Shown here in pieces: positions 30,448-40,677 of a stretch of 64,000 bases of DNA. The stretch comes from Ipomoea triloba (Eukaryota; Streptophyta; Magnoliopsida; Solanales; Convolvulaceae). The position numbers and the translations under genes were made by a program. The notes below the pieces were generated by a model that saw only the letters and a list, made by a program, of their open reading frames with translations, was not told where the DNA came from and ran no database searches. Position 1 is the stretch's first letter. Each line of letters opens with the position of its first letter. The stretch covers positions 14,760,352-14,824,351 of the forward strand of contig NC_044923.1 of NCBI RefSeq assembly GCF_003576645.1, in the 5' to 3' direction.

Positions 30448-30462
30448 TAAAGTGTGGAAACT
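30448..30462 (+). other. Polypurine tract before the Athila-type LTR
   Basis: TAAAGTGTGGAAACT directly precedes TGATAAGCTCCC. The same tract (minus strand, 52783-52765) precedes the 3' LTR of the reverse element. Confidence 0.7.
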
Positions 30463-31593
30463 TGATAAGCTCCCAAGATACCCATTATTTGAGTACAAAC
30501 TAAGGTGCTTTATAGCGTTTTTAGTATCTTCTAATGATAATTTTATGATGATTTGTGCTTTAAATTCATTAACCGCACACAAAGCTACCTTTGGCATGAT
30601 TTCAGACAAAATAGAGGTCCCGGGAGCTATTAGGAACAAAGAACGAGCTTAAGAAGCAAACCGAGCAAGTCTGGAGCCCCGAAAGACCCGGAATGAAGCC
30701 CACACGCGTGTTGGTGCGCGTGGAAACATTCCAGTAGCCAACCACGCACGCCACCACGCGTGTGGGAGGAGCAAATGACCAGAAGACCGTCGCGTACGAC
30801 CGTACGAACCCTCGTACGCGACCCAGAATCTGCACTACTTAAAGAAGCTTTGGCGGAAATCAAAAGAGGGCAGCCATAGAATAGATTAGATCTGAAATTC
30901 CTTAGGGGTTTCTCCCCTCTTGGGAGAAAATTCCTTCCCTTTTAGATTAAGATTAGATTCAAGAGCAAGATTAGAAGGATTGGAATTTCAAGAACAAGAT
31001 GTAAAGGATCTATTCTTATGGGTGGTAACTCCTCTTTTCAATGTCTTAATTTAATGCTTGCTTTCTTTGAAATTTTCATTTCTTCTTCTTGTTTCTTTAT
31101 TATGCTAGAGTAGATTAGAAAGGGGATTGGTGGCCCCAAAGCTAAACTATGTGGTTGATTTGATATGAAATTGCTTTTAGATATGTGAGCTCTTTGAATG
31201 TTAGATGATAAACTTGTGTGGTTGATGTTCTTTAAGCTTTGTGCCTAAGTGTGGCCACATTAGGTAGCAAACCCTGTGAAAGTGAGTGTGTGCGCGATAG
31301 CGACCACTCACGAGTCCAACTCACCCACATCTTTGCCCTTAGTCCGAAAGGAAGAAGCCTCAATCCCCGCTTTTCCTTTTCTTTTACAAAACCATTTTAA
31401 ACCTTTCAAACCTTCTTACAAAATGACCTCTAGCCTTAGCTATTCCCGTAACTCTTTCTTTTCAACTTCCTAAATGCTAACACGTATTCGTTTCAATTTG
31501 TCATCCTTGAGAGACACGACACTCGGGGAGTCTTGACTCTTCGTTTTATCACCTTCCACACGTACATCCACCTCACCAAATACCACAACATCA
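30463..31593 (+). mobile_element. Athila-type LTR, second copy
   Basis: It starts TGATAAGCTCCCAAG after a polypurine tract and ends CACAACATCA, followed by GTTGC and copia pol exactly as after the LTR at 22232-23541. It lacks about 179 bp relative to that LTR (most of the segment corresponding to about 23126-23305). It is probably a recombinant LTR: left side from a 3' LTR, right side from the LTR inserted in copia pol. Confidence 0.85.
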
Positions 31594-32911
31594 GTTGCAA
31601 ACAGATCAAATCCTCTTTCAAAACCAAAGCCGAGACATCATTTACTAGACCTTTAAGTCTTCTCCATATGGACTTATTTGGACCAGTAGATCCACCCAGC
31701 ATGAGAGGAAAGAAATACACTCTCGTGGTAGTAGATGACTACACAAGATTCACTTGGACCGTATTCTTAACCAAGAAAAGCGAGACAAAAGTTGCCTTAC
31801 CAAACCTTCTAAAGCAAGTTCAAGTGGAGAAGGATGTCTCGATACTTAAGATTCGTTCAGATCAGGGAGGAGAGTTCGTTAATCAAGTTATCGAGAGCTA
31901 CTGCAACAAGAACGGGATTCATCATCAGATGTCAGCTGCTCGAACACCTCAATAGAACGGCGTTGCTGAAAGGAGGAACAGAACTCTCAAAGAGGCTGCA
32001 AGGACCATGCTTTCACAAGCTAACATTCCACAAGGATTTTGGGCAGAAGCAGTCAACACAGCATGCTACACCAAAATCGGTCCTTGAAGGAGCTGGAAAG
32101 ACTCCGTATGAGTTGTGGAACGGAAGGAAACCGAATGTAAGCTACTTCCACACATTCGGATGCAAATGCTATATCCACAACAATGGAAAGACTCATCTAA
32201 GAGCCTTTGACGAGAAGGCAGACGATGGAGTATTTCTGGGTTACTCATCGACAAGCAAGGCGTTCAGAGTCTTCAACAAGCGGAGATTGGTGGTTGAAGA
32301 ATCCATACAAGTCTCTTTTTATAATAGAGCATCAATGGATCAACCATCAAAGCCAGCAGAAATGGTTGACAGTCTTGGAGAAATTCAGCCAGAAACGATC
32401 AAGAGATCAGACCTACCTCTCGATGGGAAGCAGTCTACAGTTCGAGACGTAGCAGAACTTCATTCAGAATCAGACGATGAAGAGATCGTGAAAAAGAATG
32501 ATCCTCAACCATGTGATCCAATCCAGATTGTAGATGAACCTCCCACAACTCCACCTACAATCGAGTAGTCAACTGAGGAACCACAACCTGATCTAAGATG
32601 GCTAAGAAGTCACCCCGCTGATCAAGTAATTGGAGATGTACGTGACAAAGTTCGAACCAGATCAACATACAGAGAAAGCATGATTGCCTACTTTCTATCC
32701 CAAATAGAGCCTAAGGTGATTGATGAGGCTCTAAGTGATCTAGATTGGGTGCAAGCCATGCAGGAGGAACTTCATCAGTTCGAAAGGAACGAAGTATGGG
32801 AACTAGTTCCGAGACCTCATCATCAGAATGTCATTGGAACAAAGTGGGTTTTCAGAAACAAGATGAATGAAGATAGAGTTATTGTTAGGAACAAGGCCAG
32901 ACTTGTTGCCA
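31594..32911 (+). pseudogene. Copia integrase and start of RT, second copy
   Basis: Near-identical repeat of 23542-24104 plus 25812-26579 without the solo LTR. It holds the same DLFGPVDPPS, SDQGGEF and NGVAERRNRT segments. Inactivating changes differ from copy one: a stop replaces the second Gln of TPQQ (about 31953), a small deletion near 32070-32090 shifts frame, and a TAG lies at 32566-32568. It ends at the same NKARLVA break (about 32911). The shared break shows both copies descend from one already interrupted sequence. Confidence 0.85.
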
Positions 32912-33121
32912 TTTTTGAAGTAGATTTGAAAGAGTTCTTGAATTGCTTTCTTTCTTTTTGTTTATTTTATTTTCTTAATTTTGGTTATTTGATTGAAAAA
33001 GTGAGCCTATTACCTTTGAATATCTTGCTACTCACTTGCAACTACTTCTAGGTGCGAAATATTTGTGTTTGTTAAACTTTGCACAGGAAATTTTCTTCAT
33101 CAAATCAATTGAAGCTTACAA
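32912..33121 (+). other. Leader of the pol-less element, second copy
   Basis: Same as 26580-26791 with few substitutions. It follows the same break in copia RT. Confidence 0.55.
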
Positions 33122-33992
33122 ATGAGTGCATACACCTATCCCCATGGTTACCCATACCATGGAAGACCATATACAACAAATATTCCACCCCAAACCTATG
33201 AACAACAACCATATTATTATCCAAGTCCTTATGAATACCCACCACCACAATATATCTACTCTCCTTACCCGAATACTTTCCCTTATCCAAACTACACACA
33301 ATATCCTTATGATACCCCCCCTATGCTTAACCATGAAAGAATTGAGAAACCAACATACCAAAATGGAGAGGAATCCCTTAGTTCTATAGCTGAGAGTATT
33401 AACAACCGACTCATTCAAGTAATGAAGGAGATTGATCCCAATTGTGAATCGGCATTAGAGGCCACAATTCCTTCAATTGTTAAACCTCCGTTTCATTATA
33501 ACCCTCCATCAAATCATAATCCTGAGAGAAATTGGTATTTTCATTCTTACACTAATCCTAGTTATCCACCCCCACCACAACAACATGACAAATACCTTCA
33601 TGAAACACCACCTTTTGTGCAAAATTTCACTCAACCAATGCCTTATGAGCGACAATCTTGTGAGTACCTTCCACCGGTCAATGACGAAATCCAAGTCTTG
33701 AAGGATAAATTAGAAATGTTCATACAGATGGCCAAGGAAGATACCATCAATCTAAGGAATGAGATTAGAAGCGAAATGAAGACGAATCTTGTTACTCTTC
33801 GTGAGGAAGGACTTCCACTAGACGAAATTGAGGCTAAAATGCTATCGATGTCGGAAGAGGTCATGAAGAGAATGCTACCAATGGTTGACAATCCCGTCAC
33901 AAATGACCACCCGACAATGGAGACCAACCAGCGAGAGAGTGACAAGATGAAAAACCGATTAACGATGAAGAGGTGAGTGTAGAAGAATACGC
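33122..33992 (+). pseudogene. Second, truncated copy of the Pro/Tyr-rich ORF
   Basis: 284 codons matching 26792-27709, with a handful of substitutions (for example NYESAL to NCESAL, SNYNP to SNHNP). A small deletion near 33952 shifts frame so it ends KMKNRLTMKR. At about 33992 homology stops within GCAGAA and a 198-bp copia RT fragment begins, sharing AGAA at the junction. Confidence 0.8.
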
Positions 33993-34190
33993 AGAAGGTA
34001 AACATCCATTGAGATATAAGTAAATTTACAAGAGGAAAGAAGGCATCCTGGGGTTTAGAAAACACGGTGGAAGGCACGATTGGTTGTTCAAGATTTCGAT
34101 AACGTGAAGGTATTGACTATAACTAGATTTTTTCTCCAATTGTGTGTCATACCTCTATAGATGTATTACTTGCTTTTGTTGCTCTATATA
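33993..34190 (+). pseudogene. 198-bp copia RT fragment, duplicate of 50692-50889
   Basis: It differs from 50692-50889 at about four positions and has the same length. Both copies carry the same decay (a stop within RYK.IYKRKE), so an already dead sequence was copied. It corresponds to the RT entry segment of a copia element (KRKEGI.G). It is joined to the truncated Pro/Tyr ORF on the left and unrelated copia 3' DNA on the right. Confidence 0.85.
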
Positions 34191-36205
34191 TTAAGCGGTT
34201 TATCTTGATCACATAAAGTTTTAGACATATAAGTTGTGATTAATTGTATCTAATATGATGGAATTTAGCCTACAGGCAATTTTGTTATATTTTTATAATT
34301 AATTAAGGATGAAATACTGGACTACGATCATAATTTAGCCCACAGGCAATTATGCATCAGAATGTAGTTAGTAGTTTTATCAGTGATGATAGAAGTAAAT
34401 CAATTTATTTACTTTATGGTTATTAGTAAATAATTTCCAATTCTATCATGAAGTTTAATTTTATGATGTTAACTTTGGATCATATTTCTTGAATTGCCCA
34501 CAGGGGTTAAGGAAAAGGAACTTGATTTCTTTTACGTTTTTTTTTATCATAATGGTTGTAATGAATCTTATTGAATTAAAACTTTAGCCCACAGGCAAGT
34601 TTTATGTCACTTGATTCTTTAACTTATCTGATAAATTATTTCATCATAAATAAAAAAATTTCAGTTGGATCTAATTGAGTAAGACTTTATCCCACAGACA
34701 AGTTTTATGTCTCTAGGTTCTTCTGACTATTTGATAATTGAGATAAACTATTATCATAAAGGGTTTCTTAATTGGATTTAATAGAATTAAAACTTCAGCC
34801 CACAGGCAAGTTTTATGTCAATAAATCCCTTAACCCAGATAATAATTTTATCACAATTTCTTAGAATTTATAAATTTAGTTCAATTATAAATTCTAAGTT
34901 TCATGGTTTGCATTGGCAACACATGTATTCAGTTACTTCCCAAAATTTAGACACTTTTATTAATTATTCCACGAAAGCTTACTAAGTTCTTTGGACTAAC
35001 TATAGTAAGTTACGTGATATGATATACTTATTTTGGATTCCAAAAATAAAATGTATCTTTTGAGCCAAATTCTAACTTGATTTTGGAAGGTGTATTTTTT
35101 TTAGTATGTCTAACTATAGTGGGGAATTATACCTTCATTATTTATTTGGACTTTAATTGGAACCAAATATTGATTATTTAGTATGCCCCAACTAATGGTG
35201 GGGAATTCTATCCTCATTTATTAGTTGGTCAAATCAATTATGAGTATGTATATCATTAATTTTGCTAAAGAACAGCGGGAGTGATCATTTATAAAAAGAT
35301 CATTAAGATACTCCACTAAAGACTATGGATTTAACTATTGTCTTCATACATCCCAATGCAAATTGGATTGTATGCCAAACAATAAGTCCAAAAGATTCCA
35401 CAAGTATTAATCTTGAATTTGTTCATATAAATTCATAAGTTCAAATTATTGAACATTTGGTTGTGCAACATATTTATAAAAATGTTGTAACAATATTAAG
35501 GAATTTATTAGAACAAAATCATCTAAATTGTGGTGCACTGTTATTCTTTAGCATTTAATAGAGTCTTTAGTTTCTTCAAAATTGATCCTAGGCCATTTTG
35601 GCATGTAAGGCTCAAAAACAATTTTGTGAGACATAAAAGTAAGGCTCATATATAAATGTTTCAGTTAAAGTGCATATTGTGATCATTTGCGAAGTTATGG
35701 TCTATGTTAATATTCCAAATTTATGGACTTAGAGTTTTTGTTTGTTCTCTAAGTTATTGGAATGATTCTGTGACTTAACTATCTTTTGGCTATTTTAATG
35801 AGTGGGAGTGACAGTCGTGTCAACTCTGAGCTCTTAGCTGTTAGAGGTAGTGTTCAAGTTCAGTTATAAAGAAGTCACGGAATACAGTTAGAATTATGCT
35901 AACATTAAGAGATCTCTACTTAAGGCATGCTTTTAAAGTTTTTAGAGATCATACAGTGTACTCTCTTGTACAAATATTTTGGATGGTTTCTCTCTTCAGT
36001 TGTGCACATAATATATTTTGAGAAACATCCCTTAAGTTATACCGAGAATAAACATTGGGTTTGTTCATGAGGGGCCTAAGTTGGAGAATTAAAATGCATG
36101 TGACCATAATGGATATTACTCTGCAAAATAGAGAACTTATCACTATGATTCATGTGTTTTGTTCTTTAATGAGGGTTATGCTAGTACTTGCACCAAGTGG
36201 GAGAA
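34191..36205 (+). other. 3' non-coding region of another copia-like element
   Basis: No open frame of note. TTTAGCCCACAGGCAA or variants recur at about 34267, 34338, 34494, 34584, 34688 and 34796. The segment ends with a purine-rich CAAGTGGGAGAA (36194-36205) immediately before an LTR start, so it is probably the untranslated 3' part of that element. Confidence 0.5.
34265..34815 (+). repeat. Dispersed TAGCCCACAGGCAA repeats
   Basis: Six copies of (T)AGCCCACAGGCAA or one- to three-base variants, spaced about 70-155 bp, mostly followed by GTTTTATGTC or ATTTTG. The order of neighbouring words suggests a decayed tandem array. Confidence 0.65.
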
Positions 36206-36562
36206 TGTGAGATTTTCCCTAATAATATATATATTATATTAGGGCCTTAATTAAGTGGTGCAAGTTAACTAGGCTTATTAAGTGGTTTGGTTGTACTAAA
36301 TAACTAGTAGTAGTTATTCAACTAGACTCTGTGCCTATATAAACCTGTATTGATGGGATACAGGACAAGCATTGTATAGCACATACAGTTACGGTACTCA
36401 TACTGCTTAGTAGACACCAGTACACCATCTAGGGTTCTGAGTCAAGTATGAGACAAATATGGCTGACGGTCTACCATTCAAGAGGCATTACATCAACTGT
36501 GGCTGGAGATCAACATTGATTCCGATTCCGTTATTATGAGGTCAGGTTTCTCGTAAACCATT
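36206..36562 (+). mobile_element. 3' LTR of a copia-like element
   Basis: It starts TGTGAGATTTTCCCTAATAA right after the polypurine tract GTGGGAGAA. A TATA-like CCTATATAAACC lies at about 36332-36343. The end near 36562 (GTTTCTCGTAAACCA) is an estimate. No matching 5' LTR was found. Confidence 0.5.
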
Positions 36563-37128
36563 CTATATAGTTAGATTAATTATATCTAATATTTGAAGGT
36601 AATGAATTTTTGCATGGTAGAAAATATAGACAATATAACTAATGAAATTATATCTCTTTTTAAATTTTTGATAATGAATATTTTTTTTGGAATAAAGGGC
36701 ATTGTAGACATGGAATTATAAATTACAGAAATGCATATGTATTATTTTTTTTGTTGTAACTACTAATTTATTTAATTTAATATGAGTAATAGAGTGGGGT
36801 ACTGACTTTTAAATAATATACTCTAACATATTTGTAGTATATGTTCAACAATTATCCTAACTTTGATTGGGATGAGTTTCGAACCTAAGACCTTTCTTAT
36901 AGAAATTAATGAGTTAGTTAAAAGTTAACGAAATATTAACGGAGAAGAGAATACTTAGAGGGGTGTAAGTTTAGCGGTATTTAATTTAGACTTTTAACGG
37001 ATAATCATATAATTAAGGATAAATTAGGAAATCTCAAGAAAAAATATAAATCAGAACTATCCATTTGATTTTATAATTTGGCCGTCATTTTTTCTAGCCA
37101 TTATAGGCCTAACGTTTTTTGGCTCTTA

Positions 37129-37171
<43 letters not shown>

Positions 37172-37385
37172 GGAATGGTTCATGTGCGGTTAAAGTTTCC
37201 CGTGCGGTTGTGAGGTAATCAATGCTCTTTAAAAAAATTTCTGAATTGATGCACCTTAAGTTTGTAATCTACGCACCTTAAGTTGGATTAACATAAATAT
37301 GACTTTGTAAAGAAAATCTTATAAAGAATATTGTGGTTGTGTTTTGGAACTAAAAAAAAAATTAAAAAAAATTAAAAAGAATTAA

Positions 37386-37530
37386 AAAAAAAAAAAAAAA
37401 AAAAAACGCCAATTTGCCACCGCATGGACGTTGATTTAAGCAAGAAGTATTTTATTTTCAATATCGAATCCACAACCTCTCACATGAGAGAGCAACTTGG
37501 TACCACTGGACCACAAGGTCTTTGACAAAT
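37386..37530 (-). mobile_element. SINE-like, tRNA-derived sequence with T-rich tail
   Basis: On the minus strand TGGTCCAGTGGTACCAAG (A-box-like) is followed by GAGAGGTTGTGGATTCGA (B-box-like) about 20 bp later, and the unit ends in a run of T (plus-strand A run 37385-37406). The spacing and poly-T end fit plant SINEs. Target duplications were not established. Confidence 0.45.
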
Positions 37531-38397
37531 AATATTAATATTATCCAAAATATATTCAAATATTTTAATAAAAAATAATCATTTTTTTAATCAAAATTCC
37601 AATGTCAACAATCACATATATTTGAAGCAAGGAAAACAATTTTTTTTTTGGCAAATGGACAATACTTAATAGGAATGGAATACCTCTGTCACAGTTTTAA
37701 TCAATCTAATTGCACCTGCTTTTTATTCTTCATCGTTTATAATTATTTTGGTGGCTGCATGCATGTGAAAAGGTACAAGTTGTAGACCCAAATTAAAAAT
37801 CCAAATTGGAAGTAGATGTAAAGCTTCCCTGTCTACTACTACAGTGGTTTTAGAAAAACATGAGTGAAGTGAAATTCTTCAGATCAATATAATGACGGAC
37901 CTCCTGCAATTGAGATGCATGCTCTCATCCTCAGTGGCTAGGGATTGCCATTTCAATTCACACGAATATTTACCCGAATTCACTACGTATAGATTGAGTT
38001 TATTTTTGGTAGTAGTAGATGGTGCATTGGGGGTAGGTCATAAAAAATTAAATCCACTGTAAGTCAAGTTAGATTCAGATTTTATGTACAAAACATGAAT
38101 AGAACCCCACTCGACCCACTGCCTATAAAATTAATATAAAATAAGTACTAGTATATAGTTAATTATTATAAAAGTTTCTAGAACTGTTGCTAACGTTTTA
38201 CTATTTTTTGTTCTAAACTAATATGTTTATTTTAAAAACTTAAAATTTTAGTTATTATATTTGAATTTTTTTAATTATTTTATATTTTAATATAACTAAG
38301 TGGATTTTATAATTTTATTATATGTAATTAATTGAAATATTATTTTAAAAAATTTGTTAATAAGATAATAAGTAGTGGCCACCTGCACCAATTATTA

Positions 38398-38628
38398 TTG
38401 TGTGGACCATACTATCAAATAATGTACATTCAATATAAAAATAATGTACATTTTATTCAGGGAATATACATTATTTGTGTACTGAATGTACATTATTTTT
38501 ATAGTATAAAAATAATGTACATTCAGTACAAAAATAATGTACATTTAGTACATTAAAAATGTACATTTTATTATGGTCCACACAGCTGTGTGGAAGCTGT
38601 GGACCATGGTCCATACAATAATTTACCC
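38398..38628. mobile_element. MITE with GTCCACA termini and ATAATGTACATT repeats
   Basis: The left end is TTGTGTGGACCATA and the right side has GGACCATGGTCCATACAAT. Inside, ATAATGTACATT or its near-palindromic variants occur about six times. A related arrangement lies at 9160-9310 (TAATGTACATTATTCTA). Non-coding. Confidence 0.6.
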
Positions 38629-39439
38629 ACCTGCACCTGGTGGGGCAAGGATGTATTTTGAAAAAGTCCACCCGATGCAGATTGGGTGTGGGGTGCGTGG
38701 AGAAAATATAAGGTGGGTCGGGTGGTGGATGTAAACCTCCCCGACCCATTCCGATTCCGGCTTATTAGTGGCACATGCACAGGTACACCATCCCTAGTGT
38801 TGGGCGAAGGCCGGTGAAAGGCAAAATCCATCAATCCGTGGCTATGTGATTGTTGGCGAAGGCCGGTTAAGGGGACACCCTACTTCTCAAAAATGTGATT
38901 GCGGTCTATAATAAGTAAATAAAGTTACACTTTCGATACTAGTAATTGTTTTTAGTGGAGTGGTAAATGCTTGATTTTAACATTTATTCTGTATTAAATA
39001 GTGCTGTAGTAGACGACGACCTGTTGACTAAACTGCAGCGATGTGCTGCAGCATTCAACTAAATAGATATTGGTGATTTATGGTATAGGAATTTGAGAGA
39101 TCTTAGAATCTCTTATATGTTGTCTCATTAGCATGAGAGGAGGATCAATGTACGTACCCAAAGTGCATAGTTAGGTTGAATTTGTTATTATTAGTTTTTT
39201 TTTTCTGAAAGCAAGGTTATTCTTTTAAATAATCTGTGGAAAGTGATGAAGGAAAGGAACATTATATTATGAAGTACAAAGAGATATATAACTTAACCAA
39301 CAGCAGATCGAGTTCTGTCATAATATATATAGCTCGCTATATGCAAAGCTGTGGACATGCGTACTAACAATTATTTTCACATACAAATCGGTGCAGTTTT
39401 ACCTCTCTGATCGTTGGAAATAATAACATAAAATGGCAT

Positions 39440-40300
39440 TTTAAGTGGCTATTTTATGATACAAATATATGTAGGGTCCCCTTTTGATTTGGGTCGGGTC
39501 AAAGTGGATTCGGGTTCTTCGTAGTTAGACGAAGAGTTTGATATATGGTACGTACAAAACGGATAATGGGTGAATGAGAAATTGGTTCTCAAAAGTAGAC
39601 CCATTGGAATTAGAAAATGAGGGGAAAACTTTAAAGAAGCTTTTGTCTCACATTGGTTTGGGAAGTAGATTTGCACCACTATTTATACAAGAGGCTTTCT
39701 AAGACTTGTTGAATTGTATAGCATAGAGGCTTTGCGAGCTTAGTTATGCCACATTTTTGTATCTTGGGTTCAGGGTTTGGCTTCGACCTGAACCAGAATA
39801 CTTAATGAATGGTTCAGAGACTTGATTCATCTGTTACGGAGATTTTAATTTTTTGAATCAATTCTCAGATAATGGTTAGTGGTTACAGGAGTTAAAAATC
39901 TGATTTTAATTATTAGATTAATGCCATGATTAAATGCTATTTAATTCAACATCTCCTATATAAGTTGTGTGTTTGGGCATTGATTTACAAGCTAATCTGA
40001 AAAATAATATATTTTTTCATTCTCCAAAATGTAGTCTTCTTTCTTGAAACTCTGCTCATTCTTCCGAAGACTTACGTTCAAGCCTGTAGTTCTAGTTCGC
40101 CGAAGGTACTATTGTTTGAGTGCTCAAGCATAGTATCGTTGATCCATTTTATCTTGGGAGATCGACAGTACAACGCTCCTAGCACTCTCGGGAGGTACGG
40201 AATCGGTTTTAAGGACAGTGTAGATATTACACGACGTAGATCCTTCGTCTCTTCTTCTCCTTTCTTGGTACGTGGGATTATTTGTTAAAATTTAAATCCC
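39440..40300 (+). mobile_element. Copia-type LTR remnant
   Basis: LTR-like features on the plus strand: CTCACATTGGTTTGGGAAG, a TATA-like CTATTTATACAAG (39681-39693), and the text GTGCTCAAGCATAGTATCGT, then GATCGACAG, then AAGGACAGTG near 40120-40230, of a type seen at the 3' part of plant copia LTRs. Ends and coding region were not identified. 39556-39737 is inverted relative to 45005-45182. Confidence 0.4.
39556..39737 (+). repeat. Inverted repeat partner of 45005-45182
   Basis: Shares, in reverse complement, GGATAATGGGTGAATGAGAA, AGTAGACCCATT, ACATTGGTTTGG and TGAATTGTATAGCATAGAGG with 45005-45182. It is the TATA-containing part of an LTR present in both orientations about 5.3 kb apart. 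Confidence 0.8.
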
Positions 40301-40339
40301 TTATAACACCTACAATCTTAAAACTAGAAAGCTCAACAA

Positions 40340-40600
40340 TATGCACTCTAAGGCAAATCAATATGCACTTTGAAGGCACAATATTGTGCTCTAGATTGCA
40401 TAATATTGTGCTCTGCAAGAAGGAAAAAGTGCACTGAAAGACAAAAAAAAAAGTTAACTTATTTATCTAAAGCAATGTGCACTGAAAGACATATCACTGT
40501 GCTCTAGAAGCTACAACATTGTGCTCTAGAAGACATAACAATTTGCTCTGCAAGAAGAGTAAAAATGCTCTGAGATACAAAAACAAAACAAAAAAAAAAA
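40340..40600 (+). repeat. Degenerate GTGCTCT/GTGCACT repeats
   Basis: Words like ACAATATTGTGCTCTAGA and GTGCACTGAAAGACA recur every 30-45 bp. Non-coding. Confidence 0.55.
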
Positions 40601-40619
40601 AAAGATTACTTACACAAAA

Positions 40620-40677
40620 TAAGGTTAGGGTCCATATTCCACTGGAAATGGGAATTGTTGTAGTGTTCAAATGTGAC
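40620..40677 (-). mobile_element. Distal part of a minus-strand TGTAACAC LTR, split by insertion
   Basis: This piece plus 43264 onward reads continuously as the reverse complement of the segment near 4900-5000 in the first 3.6-kb unit (GGGAATT....AGTGTTCA then CTGTTCACTA.GGCC). The unit at 40678-43263 inserted here and left GTGAC/GTGGC. Confidence 0.65.

Larger units (their letters stand above)
36563..39439. other. AT-rich DNA with small repeats, no gene found
   Basis: Contents recognised: (TG)n(TA)n at 37132-37171, an A-rich run at 37350-37406, a SINE-like piece at 37386-37530 and a MITE at 38398-38628. The rest has no supportable coding frame. ACGCACCTTAAG-type text near 37240-37280 and GGCGAAGGCCGGT direct repeats near 38803 and 38857 were noted without interpretation. 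Confidence 0.5.

Noticed and set aside
30463..31593. An ordinary 3' LTR closing a full element begun at 22232
   Set aside because: It is flanked by GTTGC on the right, but the sequence between the LTRs begins with the same copia pol found after it. A simple two-LTR insertion cannot explain that; tandem duplication by unequal recombination can.
17774..36562. A single intact copia element with a 3' LTR at 36206
   Set aside because: The LTR at 36206 (TGTGAGATTTTCC) is unrelated to the LTR at 17774 (TGTTAGGAAC), and the intervening sequence is rearranged.
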